Shown piece by piece: positions 43,549 through 50,996 of a DNA stretch of 64,000 bases. Below the pieces are notes generated by a model. The model worked only from the letters and a program-made list of their open reading frames with translations. It was not told the DNA's origin and did no database searches. A program made the position numbers and the translations under genes. This DNA comes from Providencia rettgeri. Its GTDB lineage: Bacteria; Pseudomonadota; Gammaproteobacteria; Enterobacterales; Enterobacteriaceae. Location of the stretch: contig NZ_CP017671.1 of NCBI RefSeq assembly GCF_001874625.1, positions 1,302,001 to 1,366,000 on the forward strand, given 5' to 3'. Position 1 is the stretch's first letter; each line of letters starts with the position of its first letter.

Positions 43549-44330
43549 TGATTGTAACAGAGTTAGCAATAGGTGCTCTAATTGGGCTGATTATCAGTAC
43601 AACGGGGGTTGGTGGTGGAGTGATTGTTCTGCCCATATTAACCTATTTTTTTGGGCTTAACGCATTAGCGGCTGTCGCGACAGCTAATTTTCTTTCGATG
43701 TTGATGAAAGTCTCTTCTTCCTATATGCATTTTCGGTTAGGCAATATTCCTTTTAAAGGGGCGATGATTGTTTTAGCCATTATGTTGCCGAGTACTTTTT
43801 TATCAAGTCTTTTAGTGACTTGGCTTGGGGGATTGCCTGGGTATCAACTACAAGTCGAATGGGGGATTAACCTTTTAGTTGCTGCTGCAATTATTTTCTC
43901 GTTGTATTTATTTATTCAGAGAATGTTTTTTGTTTCAGTCATTAAGCAAAAAATGGTAGAAACCAACCAACTAAAAGCGATGGCGCTCCCTGCTATTCTA
44001 GCCGGCGTGGTGCTAGGTGCAACGGGGGTGGGTGGTGGTGTTGTTGTGTTACCTATGCTATTGCGATATATGCAGCTGAATATTAAACAGGCAATAGGGA
44101 CATCAATTTTTGTGACGACGTTATTATCGGGTTCATCAGCTTTGGCTTATGCGCAGGATGGCTATACCGATTTAAAATTGGCGTTGATATTATGTGCTGG
44201 GGCATTGATGGTGATGCCCCTTGCGAAATATTTATTGGTTCATTTGTCTGAGCGCACTTTCCAATATGTCACATTGTTATTGATTGCCTGTAGTGCGGTG
44301 ATGATGACTATGAATTTATTTTCTTTTTAG
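43548..44330 (+). CDS. TauE/SafE-family membrane permease
   Basis: 260-residue protein with eight membrane segments in two repeats: LIGLIISTTGVGGGVIVLPILTYF and VVLGATGVGGGVVVLPMLLRYM carry the family G-x-GGG pattern. Members export sulfite, sulfoacetate or similar organic anions. The start overlaps the regulator stop by one base, so it is translationally coupled to the mur operon; export of lactate or another product of MurNAc breakdown is conceivable but only inferred. Confidence 0.82.
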   Translation: MIVTELAIGALIGLIISTTGVGGGVIVLPILTYFFGLNALAAVATANFLSMLMKVSSSYMHFRLGNIPFKGAMIVLAIMLPSTFLSSLLVTWLGGLPGYQLQVEWGINLLVAAAIIFSLYLFIQRMFFVSVIKQKMVETNQLKAMALPAILAGVVLGATGVGGGVVVLPMLLRYMQLNIKQAIGTSIFVTTLLSGSSALAYAQDGYTDLKLALILCAGALMVMPLAKYLLVHLSERTFQYVTLLLIACSAVMMTMNLFSF

Positions 44331-44347
44331 TTTTATCGTGTTAGGGC

Positions 44348-45235
44348 TCAGCTTTGCCATTGATTGAGCTCTTTTTCCATTTCTTGATAAATAAATTGAC
44401 GCTCATAGTTAAGTTCTTCATTTTCGGATGATGAATACTGATTAAGTGCAAAAAACAGTAAAATAGCCGCAATTAAAGTAATTAATATACTAGATGTAAA
44501 TTTTCCTCGGTTGGTTGCCTGTGGCGCAAGTACAAAAGCCCCACTAATAAATGCGCCAAGAACTGCACCGCCAATATGTGCCGCGTTATCAATCCCTGAT
44601 TGCAAACCATTTACCAAAGTTAGACCTATCATGGCCATTATATTGTATAACGGGCGCTTTAACTGGTTTCGTTGTTCTATAGAAAGAGCAGGGTTATTGA
44701 TGGCTTTTAAAAGGTAAATAACTGAGGCTGCGGCTAACCCCATAATGGCACCTGAAGCGCCAATACTAACAGTGATATAAACGGTATTATCGGGTAGATA
44801 AAGGCTGCTCCATGTATTTAATGAGGCTTGAGATGCCACTTCTTTTAATGCTTCTTGATATTGCCAATAAGCGCTGAAAAAGGCAGCTCCGATACCTGAA
44901 AATAGGTATATCGCGAGCATTCTAAATTTCCCATAGTTACGTTCGCATTCAATCCCAATAACAAACAAGGCCAACGTATTTAAAGCAAGGTGCATACCGC
45001 CTGAGTGCAATACCATACTGACTGGATAACGCCACCAATCTCCAGTTAATGAAAGTTGGTAAACATTGGCACCAAATAGCAATAAATTATTTTCTTGGGA
45101 ATCGAGTGGGGCGGCATAATTGAGCTGATAAAAATAAACAACAATATTTAGCACCGCAATACAGAGCGTCAGGGCTATTGCCCATAGGGAAAATTTAGGT
45201 TTCTGCACAGTTGCTGCATTGAGGTCGCCAGTCAT
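44348..45235 (-). CDS. aarA: Rhomboid intramembrane serine protease AarA
   Basis: Seven-segment membrane protease. Catalytic Ser161 lies in GASGAIMG and His220 in AAHIGGAVLGA; HSGGMHLALNTLALFVIG is the conserved loop and helix after TM1. In P. stuartii AarA removes the N-terminal extension of TatA, enabling Tat export and release of a quorum signal. Long stretches match AarA as I recall it (LFGANVYQLSLTGDWWRYP), with an extra loop of about 11 residues around 130-145. The island begins only about 130 bp upstream of this start. Confidence 0.92.
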   Translation of the reverse strand: MTGDLNAATVQKPKFSLWAIALTLCIAVLNIVVYFYQLNYAAPLDSQENNLLLFGANVYQLSLTGDWWRYPVSMVLHSGGMHLALNTLALFVIGIECERNYGKFRMLAIYLFSGIGAAFFSAYWQYQEALKEVASQASLNTWSSLYLPDNTVYITVSIGASGAIMGLAAASVIYLLKAINNPALSIEQRNQLKRPLYNIMAMIGLTLVNGLQSGIDNAAHIGGAVLGAFISGAFVLAPQATNRGKFTSSILITLIAAILLFFALNQYSSSENEELNYERQFIYQEMEKELNQWQS

Positions 45236-45367
45236 GTAAATATCCTATTAATCAGTCATGGACGTTATCTTAAATAAGTGATTTGTTTAGCGCAATTTAT
45301 CATTATCTGAGAATACAGATTTTAGCTTTTTAGGGAATCGTAAAAACAAAAAAGGGGCCTAACGGAG

Positions 45368-45387
45368 TATATAGTGAATTTTGTGTA
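45368..45387. other. Candidate left attachment site of the island
   Basis: TATATAGTG (45368-45376) followed inward by AATTTTGTGTA (45377-45387). The right junction has TACACAAATT inside and TATATAGTG outside. Joining the ends gives a core flanked by inverted TACACAAATT/AATTTTGTGTA arms, as expected of a tyrosine-recombinase site. Confidence 0.5.
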
Positions 45388-45408
45388 CTTCTGTTGGTGA
45401 GTGAGTGA

Positions 45409-45445
45409 ATGCCCCATAAGCAAAGGCTTTTGGGGCATTTTTAGT
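45409..45445 (+). terminator. Terminator-like hairpin inside the left end
   Basis: ATGCCCCA (45409-45416) pairs with TGGGGCAT (45431-45438), with an inner AAGC/GCTT stem, then TTTT on the plus strand. It would stop transcription entering from the aarA side, not the minus-strand cassette transcripts, which meet no T run there. Confidence 0.6.
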
Positions 45446-45479
45446 TTTTACACGGTATGTAATTTGGTGTGTAAAAATA

Positions 45480-45523
45480 GGAGCACTTGCTCCAAGGGCT
45501 CTGCCCTCTCGCCGCAAGCGGCG
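45480..45523. repeat. Three tandem perfect mini-hairpins
   Basis: GGAGC-ACTT-GCTCC (45480-45493), AGGGC-TCT-GCCCT (45495-45507) and CGCCG-CAAG-CGGCG (45510-45523) follow each other within 44 bp. Each is a perfect 5-bp stem with a 3- or 4-nt loop. Just before lies TTTTTACAC (45445-45453) facing GTGTAAAAA (45469-45477). Role unknown; possibly a folded single-strand end of the island or integron. Confidence 0.7.
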
Positions 45524-45530
45524 ATTCACC

Positions 45531-45554
45531 CGAGGTATTTCACGACCAGCGATG
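45531..45554 (+). repeat. 24-bp direct repeat flanking the integron, left copy
   Basis: Identical to 52398-52421 except one base (C instead of G at the 11th position); it begins CGAGGTATTT and ends GACCAGCGATG. The two copies enclose the integron inside the island. Confidence 0.85.
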
Positions 45555-45707
45555 TGATCCAGTGAGAGCACAGATACAGATAACTTCCTCGGGGATGCTT
45601 AAAAGTGAGCAATGGTCGTACCACCATACTCATACTGTAGCTGGAGGATGCCATAATAAATTGGCCGCCCGTAGCTTTGGTCGCAAAGCGAACGTTCAGA
45701 TTTCGGA
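45555..45707. other. Non-coding tail of the integron
   Basis: About 150 bp between the last attC and the left 24-bp repeat. I see no gene, cassette or IS end in it. It may be a remnant of a lost cassette or of the original integron host. Confidence 0.4.
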
Positions 45708-45793
45708 ATAACGCTTAGGTAACCGGCGCCGGAGCGCCAGCGGAGGGAACCAAAAGCGGCACGCTTTTGGCGTCCGGTTGACCGCCTTGTTAC
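45708..45793 (-). other. attC of the GNAT cassette
   Basis: Imperfect inverted repeat running from ATAACGC to CGCCTTGTTA, with an internal CAAAAGC/GCTTTTG stem. It ends the last cassette of the array. Confidence 0.85.
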
Positions 45794-46254
45794 ATGGTGA
45801 TTCGATAGTATCCGCCATACTCTCCATCCTTAGAACCACTGTGCGTGGCCTGCCAACCCAATTTTTGGGCCACTCTCTTGCTGGCCACATTATCGTCCGC
45901 GATGAAGACCTGAACGGTATCGAGGTCGAACTCTGTGGATAGCCTTTCAACCGCCAACTCGCAAGCCTTGGCAGCTATCCCGTTTCCCCAAAACTCCGAC
46001 CTGATGAAATAGCCGAAGTCGAAAACGCCATCTATCTGCTTAATACCGCAGAACCCGATAAATTCATCTTTATCAGCCTCTGCAATAGCAAAGCGAGTTG
46101 GGTTAGTGAGAGCACTCTCGAACCAAGAATTCGCCTCATCTTCTGTCAGGGCGCGACCCGGCCCAAGAAATCGCATGACCTCAGGATCTCGAAGCATCGA
46201 CATAACAGCCGTCTTATCTTTCTGTTGAAGATCCCTCAGCTTCACTGGAATCAT
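45790..46254 (-). CDS. Cassette GNAT acetyltransferase (RimJ/RimL-like)
   Basis: 154 residues with FGYFIRSEFWGNGIAAKACELAVERL, where GNGIA is the acetyl-CoA loop, and DNVASKRVAQKLGW. It resembles RimJ/RimL-type N-acetyltransferases; the acceptor is unknown. It is not close to the aminoglycoside acetyltransferases I recall. Eighth and most distal cassette from the integrase. Confidence 0.8.
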   Translation of the reverse strand: MIPVKLRDLQQKDKTAVMSMLRDPEVMRFLGPGRALTEDEANSWFESALTNPTRFAIAEADKDEFIGFCGIKQIDGVFDFGYFIRSEFWGNGIAAKACELAVERLSTEFDLDTVQVFIADDNVASKRVAQKLGWQATHSGSKDGEYGGYYRITM

Positions 46255-46270
46255 AAGGCCGACCTCACCA

Positions 46271-46338
46271 TGTAACGCGAAGCTAAGCGGCGGCCCGTCA
46301 GGGACGTCCGGTGGACGGCCGTCAGGCCGGGAACGTAC
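46271..46338 (-). other. attC of the HIT-like cassette
   Basis: G+C-rich imperfect dyad of about 70 bp between the HIT-like stop and the GNAT start, with GACGGCC-type stems and a TAACGC end. Less canonical than the others. Confidence 0.6.
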
Positions 46339-46779
46339 TTAAGCGATTTGTTGTACGTTCCAAGACTCCCGCAGCTGGCCAATGACACCCGCGACCGTTT
46401 CAAACACCACCTCGTGAGAGCAACGGTAACGGTCCCTGGCCCAATCCAAAACAATAGGGCCTCGAATTTGTGACGCATGGTGGGGAAATGCCTCCAAGTA
46501 CTCTTCAGTAAGGGCGGCTCCCCTGGGAAAAATGTGAAAATGAAGTCGAGACTGCTCTTCCCCAAACTGAGCGCAGTAGATGCGCAAGGGATTCACTGCT
46601 TCCTTTACCAGCGAAGTGACATTGGCCAATAGAGGGCCAAGGCTCTCGACCGATTGCCTTGGTAGAGCATCTAGCGATTCGACTGAAGCCAACGGAGAGA
46701 CGATCAAATAGCCGGGCACAGCACAGGAATAGCAGTGCTCGACTAAAAAATCTTCTGATCGTCCAATCTCGAAGTTCAT
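46339..46779 (-). CDS. Cassette HIT-like domain protein
   Basis: 146 residues with the fold of the histidine-triad nucleotide hydrolases: AVPGYLIVSPLASVESLDAL and the motif SRLHFHIFPRG near residues 96-106. The usual HxHxH triad reads HFHIF, so the third histidine is phenylalanine; catalysis may be altered. Substrate unknown. Seventh cassette. Confidence 0.75.
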   Translation of the reverse strand: MNFEIGRSEDFLVEHCYSCAVPGYLIVSPLASVESLDALPRQSVESLGPLLANVTSLVKEAVNPLRIYCAQFGEEQSRLHFHIFPRGAALTEEYLEAFPHHASQIRGPIVLDWARDRYRCSHEVVFETVAGVIGQLRESWNVQQIA

Positions 46780-46792
46780 CAGTACCTACTCG

Positions 46793-46876
46793 TACAACGC
46801 TTGCAGCATGCGCGCCTGCGGAATGGAGCCAAAGGCGCAATGTAGTAGGCGTCGCCGTGCCTGCATTGGTTAAAAC
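46793..46876 (-). other. attC of the secreted-protein cassette
   Basis: About 84 bp from CAACGC to TTGGTTA. It shares the internal pattern GCATGCGCG...GGAATGGAG...GCAATGTAGTAG with the next two attC sites. Confidence 0.8.
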
Positions 46877-46882
46877 CTACCA

Positions 46883-47389
46883 TCAGGAACCTCCGGGGTT
46901 AGCCAGCCGCACCGCAACGTTGCTGTGTTGCGATCCAGTTTCATTCTCATGCTGTGAGCCGAAAAGATTGACCCACTGCCCCTGAACCAACACCAACTCC
47001 CCGTTGCCAACACTGCTCCCATTGCTCCCATTGCTCCCATTGCTTGTAGTGTAATTGCCAGCATAGTTGAACTGGAATTGGCCGGACGAGCCCATGATTG
47101 GCTTGAGTTCATAACCTATGGACAACTCACTGGAAGAGGCAAAGCCTTTATCCTTGCTCGATACGCTAACCCTTAAAAGTCTCGATTCTTCCAGAAAGCT
47201 TGGCAATAAATCAGAGGGTAAGCTATCCGATTGTGTAGCCTGACACTCACAATACCGAACCTCCAACACCAGCGTTTTATTGGCGAGATAGTCTTCAGGA
47301 GCCGAGTTGTCGGCAAGAGCAATGCTAGGAATCAAGGATAGAAAGAGCAGATTAACCCGCAGAGTAATTTGTGTTGCGATCCGTTGCAT
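46883..47389 (-). CDS. Cassette secreted protein with Asn-Gly-Ser repeats
   Basis: 168 residues. The N-terminus (LRVNLLFLSLIPSIALADNS) is a signal peptide, probably cut after ALA. The mature part has RYCECQA near the start and a low-complexity NGSNGSNGSS stretch encoded by a 9-bp tandem repeat at about 47014-47044. No family recognised. Sixth cassette. Probably periplasmic. Confidence 0.65.
   Translation of the reverse strand: MQRIATQITLRVNLLFLSLIPSIALADNSAPEDYLANKTLVLEVRYCECQATQSDSLPSDLLPSFLEESRLLRVSVSSKDKGFASSSELSIGYELKPIMGSSGQFQFNYAGNYTTSNGSNGSNGSSVGNGELVLVQGQWVNLFGSQHENETGSQHSNVAVRLANPGGS
47014..47044. repeat. 9-bp tandem repeat in the secreted-protein gene
   Basis: The unit TGCTCCCAT occurs three times in a row, with a partial fourth copy. 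On the minus strand it encodes repeated Asn-Gly-Ser, so slippage would change length in steps of three residues without frameshift. Confidence 0.85.
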
Positions 47390-47408
47390 GTGACCTCCTG
47401 TATTTACG

Positions 47409-47493
47409 TTTTAACGCCAGCCAGCATGCGCGGCTACGGAATGAAGGCGAAGCCGCAATGTAGTAGACGTCGCCGTGACTGGCCTTGTTATGC
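47409..47493 (-). other. attC of the 110-residue-protein cassette
   Basis: About 84 bp, TTAACGCCAGCC to GGCCTTGTTA. Apart from the first base, one mismatch separates it from the attC at 47851-47936. Confidence 0.85.
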
Positions 47494-47495
47494 AT

Positions 47496-47828
47496 TTACC
47501 ATTGGACCAAAACGTCTTGAACTTTCAGTGTCTCCGAGTCGAATCCAATCGCCCAAAACACTTTGATATCACTTTTGCTGTACTTCGCCTTCCACAACGT
47601 CAACTTGGACTCATTTCTCGGTAGGCAATCTATAGACTCGATGCTTTCCAACGCACCCATTTCGTTCTCTATATCCCGACACATATCCAGATACATGTCT
47701 TCAGTGATCTTCCCATCGTCATTCGGGTCCTTAGGCAGCGCCGACATTTCTTGGAGTTCCCGATAGCTCCTTCCGTCATGTAGCTTGATTAGTCGCTCAG
47801 CCAGTTCAGTTTCTCGGTCAGTGATCAC
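47496..47828 (-). CDS. Cassette hypothetical protein, 110 residues
   Basis: I start at GTG 47828, preceded by an excellent AGGAGG (plus-strand CCTCCT 47838-47843) just inside the cassette boundary; a longer frame to 47867 would run into the neighbouring attC. The product is acidic and soluble (ITDRETELAERLIKLHDGRS, ending VQDVLVQW), without recognised domain. Fifth cassette. Confidence 0.65.
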   Translation of the reverse strand: MITDRETELAERLIKLHDGRSYRELQEMSALPKDPNDDGKITEDMYLDMCRDIENEMGALESIESIDCLPRNESKLTLWKAKYSKSDIKVFWAIGFDSETLKVQDVLVQW

Positions 47829-47850
47829 GTAACTTGTCCTCCTTGATTGC

Positions 47851-47936
47851 ATAACGCCAGCCAGCATGCGCGGCTACGGAATGGAGGCGAAGCCGCAATG
47901 TAGTAGACGTCGCCGTGACTGGCCTTGTTAAAACCT
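47851..47936 (-). other. attC of the DnaJ-zinc-finger cassette
   Basis: ATAACGCCAGCC to GGCCTTGTTA, with inner CGGCT/AGCCG stem; almost identical to the attC at 47409-47493. Confidence 0.85.
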
Positions 47937-47942
47937 CTTGGG

Positions 47943-48344
47943 TCACTTGGAATAATGCCCCTCTACTGTAATTTGTACCGGAGTGCAGCCAACACGTCCG
48001 GCACCATGGCAGCCATAGCAAGTTTCCCTTTCCCCAGTTTTCGGGTTGTCGTAATACCCGACACCGGCGCATACCTCGCAAGGGCAGCCATTTGCTGAGA
48101 GCTTTTTATACTTAAGCCATGTTTGCTCAAGCAATGTGCTTGGTTCTGCCTTTCCCGTAACCACATCCAACAAATGTTGGTGCTCGATATTGATGGGATT
48201 GAGAACACCTTGCTCTAAAGCCCTAATCCAACACCCATTCAGCTCCAGCTCCATATTTTCCTGATGGCTAAATTGTCGCTCGAGCCATGCGGGTAACAGA
48301 AAATCCATCTCTCGATATTTTTTATGTTGTTGTTCATCGTTCAT
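47943..48344 (-). CDS. Cassette protein with DnaJ-type zinc-finger repeats
   Basis: 133 residues. The C-terminal part has CEVCAGVGYYD and CYGCHGAGRVGC, two CxxCxGxG-like repeats as in the DnaJ cysteine-rich domain, but there is no J domain. It probably binds zinc and perhaps a protein client. Fourth cassette. Confidence 0.7.
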   Translation of the reverse strand: MNDEQQHKKYREMDFLLPAWLERQFSHQENMELELNGCWIRALEQGVLNPINIEHQHLLDVVTGKAEPSTLLEQTWLKYKKLSANGCPCEVCAGVGYYDNPKTGERETCYGCHGAGRVGCTPVQITVEGHYSK

Positions 48345-48365
48345 GGTATCACCAGGGCATACCCC

Positions 48366-48444
48366 GTTTTAACGCCTGGGCTCAGCGGCCGATTTGGAGG
48401 CGCACCGCGCCGGAAAACCGGTCCGCTGGAGCCCCTGGTTATAC
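48366..48444 (-). other. attC of the DinB cassette
   Basis: TTTTAACGCCTGGGCTC to GAGCCCCTGGTTATAC: complementary ends with a G+C-rich centre (CGCACCGCGCCGG). Confidence 0.85.
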
Positions 48445-48981
48445 ATTGTTCTGACTCGGGATCAGTGCTAGCAAATCCGTTACCCCAACGTCTTCGCCAG
48501 ATTGCGAAAGTAGCGTAGTTACCTGCCCCCGATGATGAGTTTGATGATTGAAGAAATGATAGATCAAGGAGGAAAATCGTTTGGTGGCGGGCACACCCTT
48601 GGTATTCTGATAGCTGAGAATAAAATCTAAATCACTATCAGTGAGCCCTGAAATCCATTTGATGATTTTCTCATCTAGCCACTTTCGGTGGCTATACAAC
48701 TCATCAAGATCTTCGAAAATTATTTGGTTGAGGTTTTTGGGAGCCGCTAGCTCAGTGATTTCACGTAGTGGTTCAGCGCTTGCTGGTTGTGCAGCAAACC
48801 TCTTTAGCCAAATCGTATCCCCAACAACGATATGGTTTAGCGTACCCAATATTGACCCGAAGAAGGCTCTTCGATCTTCTAAAAGAGCCGATTTGCTCAG
48901 GTTGCCTGCGGCGCCATATACCCTCTCATTCATCCACCGGTTGTATTCGGCCATCAGCTCAAAATGTTGTTTCAGGCTCAT
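48439..48981 (-). CDS. Cassette DinB-family protein
   Basis: 180 residues, a four-helix bundle of the DinB/YfiT type: LKQHFELMAEYNRWMNERVY at the start, LNHIVVGDTIWLKRF with the first metal histidine, and YHFFNHQTHHRGQVTTLL with the HxxxH pair. Relatives include metal-dependent thiol transferases and detoxification enzymes. Substrate unknown. Third cassette. Confidence 0.82.
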   Translation of the reverse strand: MSLKQHFELMAEYNRWMNERVYGAAGNLSKSALLEDRRAFFGSILGTLNHIVVGDTIWLKRFAAQPASAEPLREITELAAPKNLNQIIFEDLDELYSHRKWLDEKIIKWISGLTDSDLDFILSYQNTKGVPATKRFSSLIYHFFNHQTHHRGQVTTLLSQSGEDVGVTDLLALIPSQNNV

Positions 48982-49002
48982 CTGACTGAGGTCCTTCTAC
49001 TG

Positions 49003-49088
49003 TATAACGCCTCACATCACCGGGAGCGAAAAGCAAAGCGAGGGACGAGCGGTACTTTTTGCTCTCCGAGTGCATGTGATTGTTATGT
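49003..49088 (-). other. attC of the ereA cassette
   Basis: TATAACGCCTCACATCAC at one end and GTGATTGTTATG at the other, with a GGGAGCGAAAAGCA/TGCTCTCC inner stem. Confidence 0.85.
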
Positions 49089-49105
49089 AGTCCAATTTCC
49101 GATGC

Positions 49106-50329
49106 CTATAATTTCACTAATTTATCTTGGTTGGCGCTAGGAACGCAGAATATAGCGTCAAAGGCATCACTCACATTCGTCTCAACAGATGAGCTCTGCG
49201 ATCTAACTCGGCTAGCGCCTTTAACGTCGTCCGACAATATTAAACATGAGCCCGCCACACCCCTAGCACTCATAATATGCTGTTCCACACTGTCTCTTTG
49301 GATTTTATCAGCGTCTGTGGGCTCCACCGAAAAGCCTAACGGACTGTCAGGCGAAGGAAACTGCATCTCCGGCACAGTACCCCCTAGATGCGTTGCTCCA
49401 ATGGCACGGTAATCTTTCCTCCGATACGCAAGTTGCTGGCCCATAGGAACAGCCGTAAGTTCTCCAGAAAAGGAAACTGAAGTCTTCTGGATATGGTTGT
49501 TATGCGCAAGTAGAAGTATCTTCAAATTTGGATCTGCGTGAAGAAATCTCTCAACAGTGGTAGCTGTGAACATCTCACGAACGGAAGTGTCACCATCGAG
49601 TGAAGTGCCATCAAAGAGCATCTTCATGGTGCGCAATGTTTCGAGCGTATGTTCAATCGAACAGACACACTCCGACGCCCTTTGAAACAGCTCCTTTCCA
49701 CCTCGCTGGACTAGAATTGGTTCCAATCCAGACAACCGCAACTTTAACCGACTAATCCGGGAGAAGGCTTGATCCTGTTTAGCGGTACCCAGTTCACCCC
49801 ATTGCGCGGATGAAATCACGGGGGAATCGCCACATATGGATTCCAAAGACTGGATTAACGCATCGACGTCCGGCTTCAAAATGGGATCCAGTAAATCAAT
49901 AGCCGCGGACAATCTCTGTAAGTCGTCAAGTGGGTTCAGCGTATTGGGCAAATCAACGCCAACCACCATAATGCTTTTTCCAGTCTCTAAAAGATAAGAT
50001 TTGAGCCAAGTCAGCACCGACCCATACAGAGCGAAGGTCAATGGGTTCGTGATTTCCTCTAGCTTATCCGTGCTCGCTGAAGATTTGAGCCATTCGGAGA
50101 TCCGGTTACCCTGAACCGCCCCGCACTCCAGCCCAATTGCATTAAACTCGTGCATCTCTACAAAGTATCGGATGAAACTGGCTCTGGCCAAGGAAAACTC
50201 AGAAACAAAGTGAGCCCCTTCGCCAATCCCTATCACTCTGGCATATTTCGCCATCGAAGATAGATCTTCAAGCTCACTGAAATCTACATTACAAGGCTGT
50301 AAGAGCGTTCTGATTGTTCTGTACGTCAT
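49106..50329 (-). CDS. ereA: Erythromycin esterase EreA
   Basis: Hydrolyses the lactone ring of 14-membered macrolides. The 407-residue sequence matches EreA as I recall it; RVIGIGEGAHFVSEF includes the catalytic histidine region near residue 46, and LLLAHNNHIQK is the second conserved block. It is a known integron cassette. Second cassette, behind dfrA. Enterobacteria are intrinsically little susceptible to macrolides, so its benefit may have been in another host. Confidence 0.93.
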   Translation of the reverse strand: MTYRTIRTLLQPCNVDFSELEDLSSMAKYARVIGIGEGAHFVSEFSLARASFIRYFVEMHEFNAIGLECGAVQGNRISEWLKSSASTDKLEEITNPLTFALYGSVLTWLKSYLLETGKSIMVVGVDLPNTLNPLDDLQRLSAAIDLLDPILKPDVDALIQSLESICGDSPVISSAQWGELGTAKQDQAFSRISRLKLRLSGLEPILVQRGGKELFQRASECVCSIEHTLETLRTMKMLFDGTSLDGDTSVREMFTATTVERFLHADPNLKILLLAHNNHIQKTSVSFSGELTAVPMGQQLAYRRKDYRAIGATHLGGTVPEMQFPSPDSPLGFSVEPTDADKIQRDSVEQHIMSARGVAGSCLILSDDVKGASRVRSQSSSVETNVSDAFDAIFCVPSANQDKLVKL

Positions 50330-50390
50330 ATGTTCAACTCAATATCTTCATTATGATGGATCTGCTGTATCTAGTTCCTAGGTCAGGATA

Positions 50391-50514
50391 CATAACGCCC
50401 TGTTAAGGTGTGAGCAACGCAATACCGAAGCCTCCACACACCACCTTAATCACTTAAATCAACGCATAGTGAAAATGCCACGCGTTGCGAATCACTCTTG
50501 AACAGTTTGTTAGC
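50391..50514 (-). other. attC of the dfrA cassette (Vibrio-type repeat)
   Basis: About 124 bp, longer than the others. It contains CAACGCGTGGCATTTTCAC, the core I recall from the 123-126-bp VCR repeats of the Vibrio cholerae superintegron, with TAACA and GGGCGTTATG at its ends. Points to a Vibrio source for this cassette. Confidence 0.85.
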
Positions 50515-50983
50515 CCTTTGTCCAAATTTGGTACGTGTAATCAATATTTGAACTGAAACTTTGCTCAAATGTTTGCTTGAAACTCTGTGGAACTGAAGGG
50601 AAAAACACGTCGCCAGAGATGTGCTTATGAATCACTGAAAGATGGATAACATCTGCTTGTTCGATTAATGCTTTGTAAATTTCACCACCACCAGAAACAA
50701 AGACATGTGTTGTCGTGTTGTCTAAGTAAGCTAATGCCGATTCAACGCTTGTGAAATAAACAACATCAGGATCATTCGAGGCCATTTCAGTACGAGTAAC
50801 CACAGCATATTTCCTATTCGGAAGTTTACCCATTGAGTCGAAAGTTTTACGACCGACTAAAAGCCAATGATTGTAAGTCATAGCTTTGAACAGGAGCTGC
50901 TCACCATATACATGCCAAGGTATATCCAATCCAGAGCCAATTACTCCATTCTCGGAAACAGCTGCCATAATGGATATTTTCAT
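50510..50983 (-). CDS. dfrA: Trimethoprim-resistant dihydrofolate reductase
   Basis: 157-residue DfrA of the dfrA1-like integron group, reducing dihydrofolate in spite of trimethoprim. [44 protein letters not shown] and [18 protein letters not shown] are the expected blocks. It looks nearest to the dfrA6/dfrA31 branch as I remember it; the allele number needs a database. First cassette, with a strong GGAGG ribosome site right after the recombination point, so best expressed. Confidence 0.93.
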   Translation of the reverse strand: MKISIMAAVSENGVIGSGLDIPWHVYGEQLLFKAMTYNHWLLVGRKTFDSMGKLPNRKYAVVTRTEMASNDPDVVYFTSVESALAYLDNTTTHVFVSGGGEIYKALIEQADVIHLSVIHKHISGDVFFPSVPQSFKQTFEQSFSSNIDYTYQIWTKG

Positions 50984-50996
50984 TTTTCCTCCTGAG

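Noticed and set aside
45236-45367. tRNA gene as integration target
   Set aside because: I see no cloverleaf-like sequence on either side of the island.
45359-45571. 70-codon minus frame across the island's left end
   Set aside because: It runs over the candidate attachment site, a terminator hairpin and the mini-hairpins; its codons are explained by these structures and there is no ribosome site.
47014-47044. CRISPR-like repeats
   Set aside because: A 9-bp uninterrupted tandem repeat inside a coding frame, without spacers. No CRISPR array was seen anywhere in the window.
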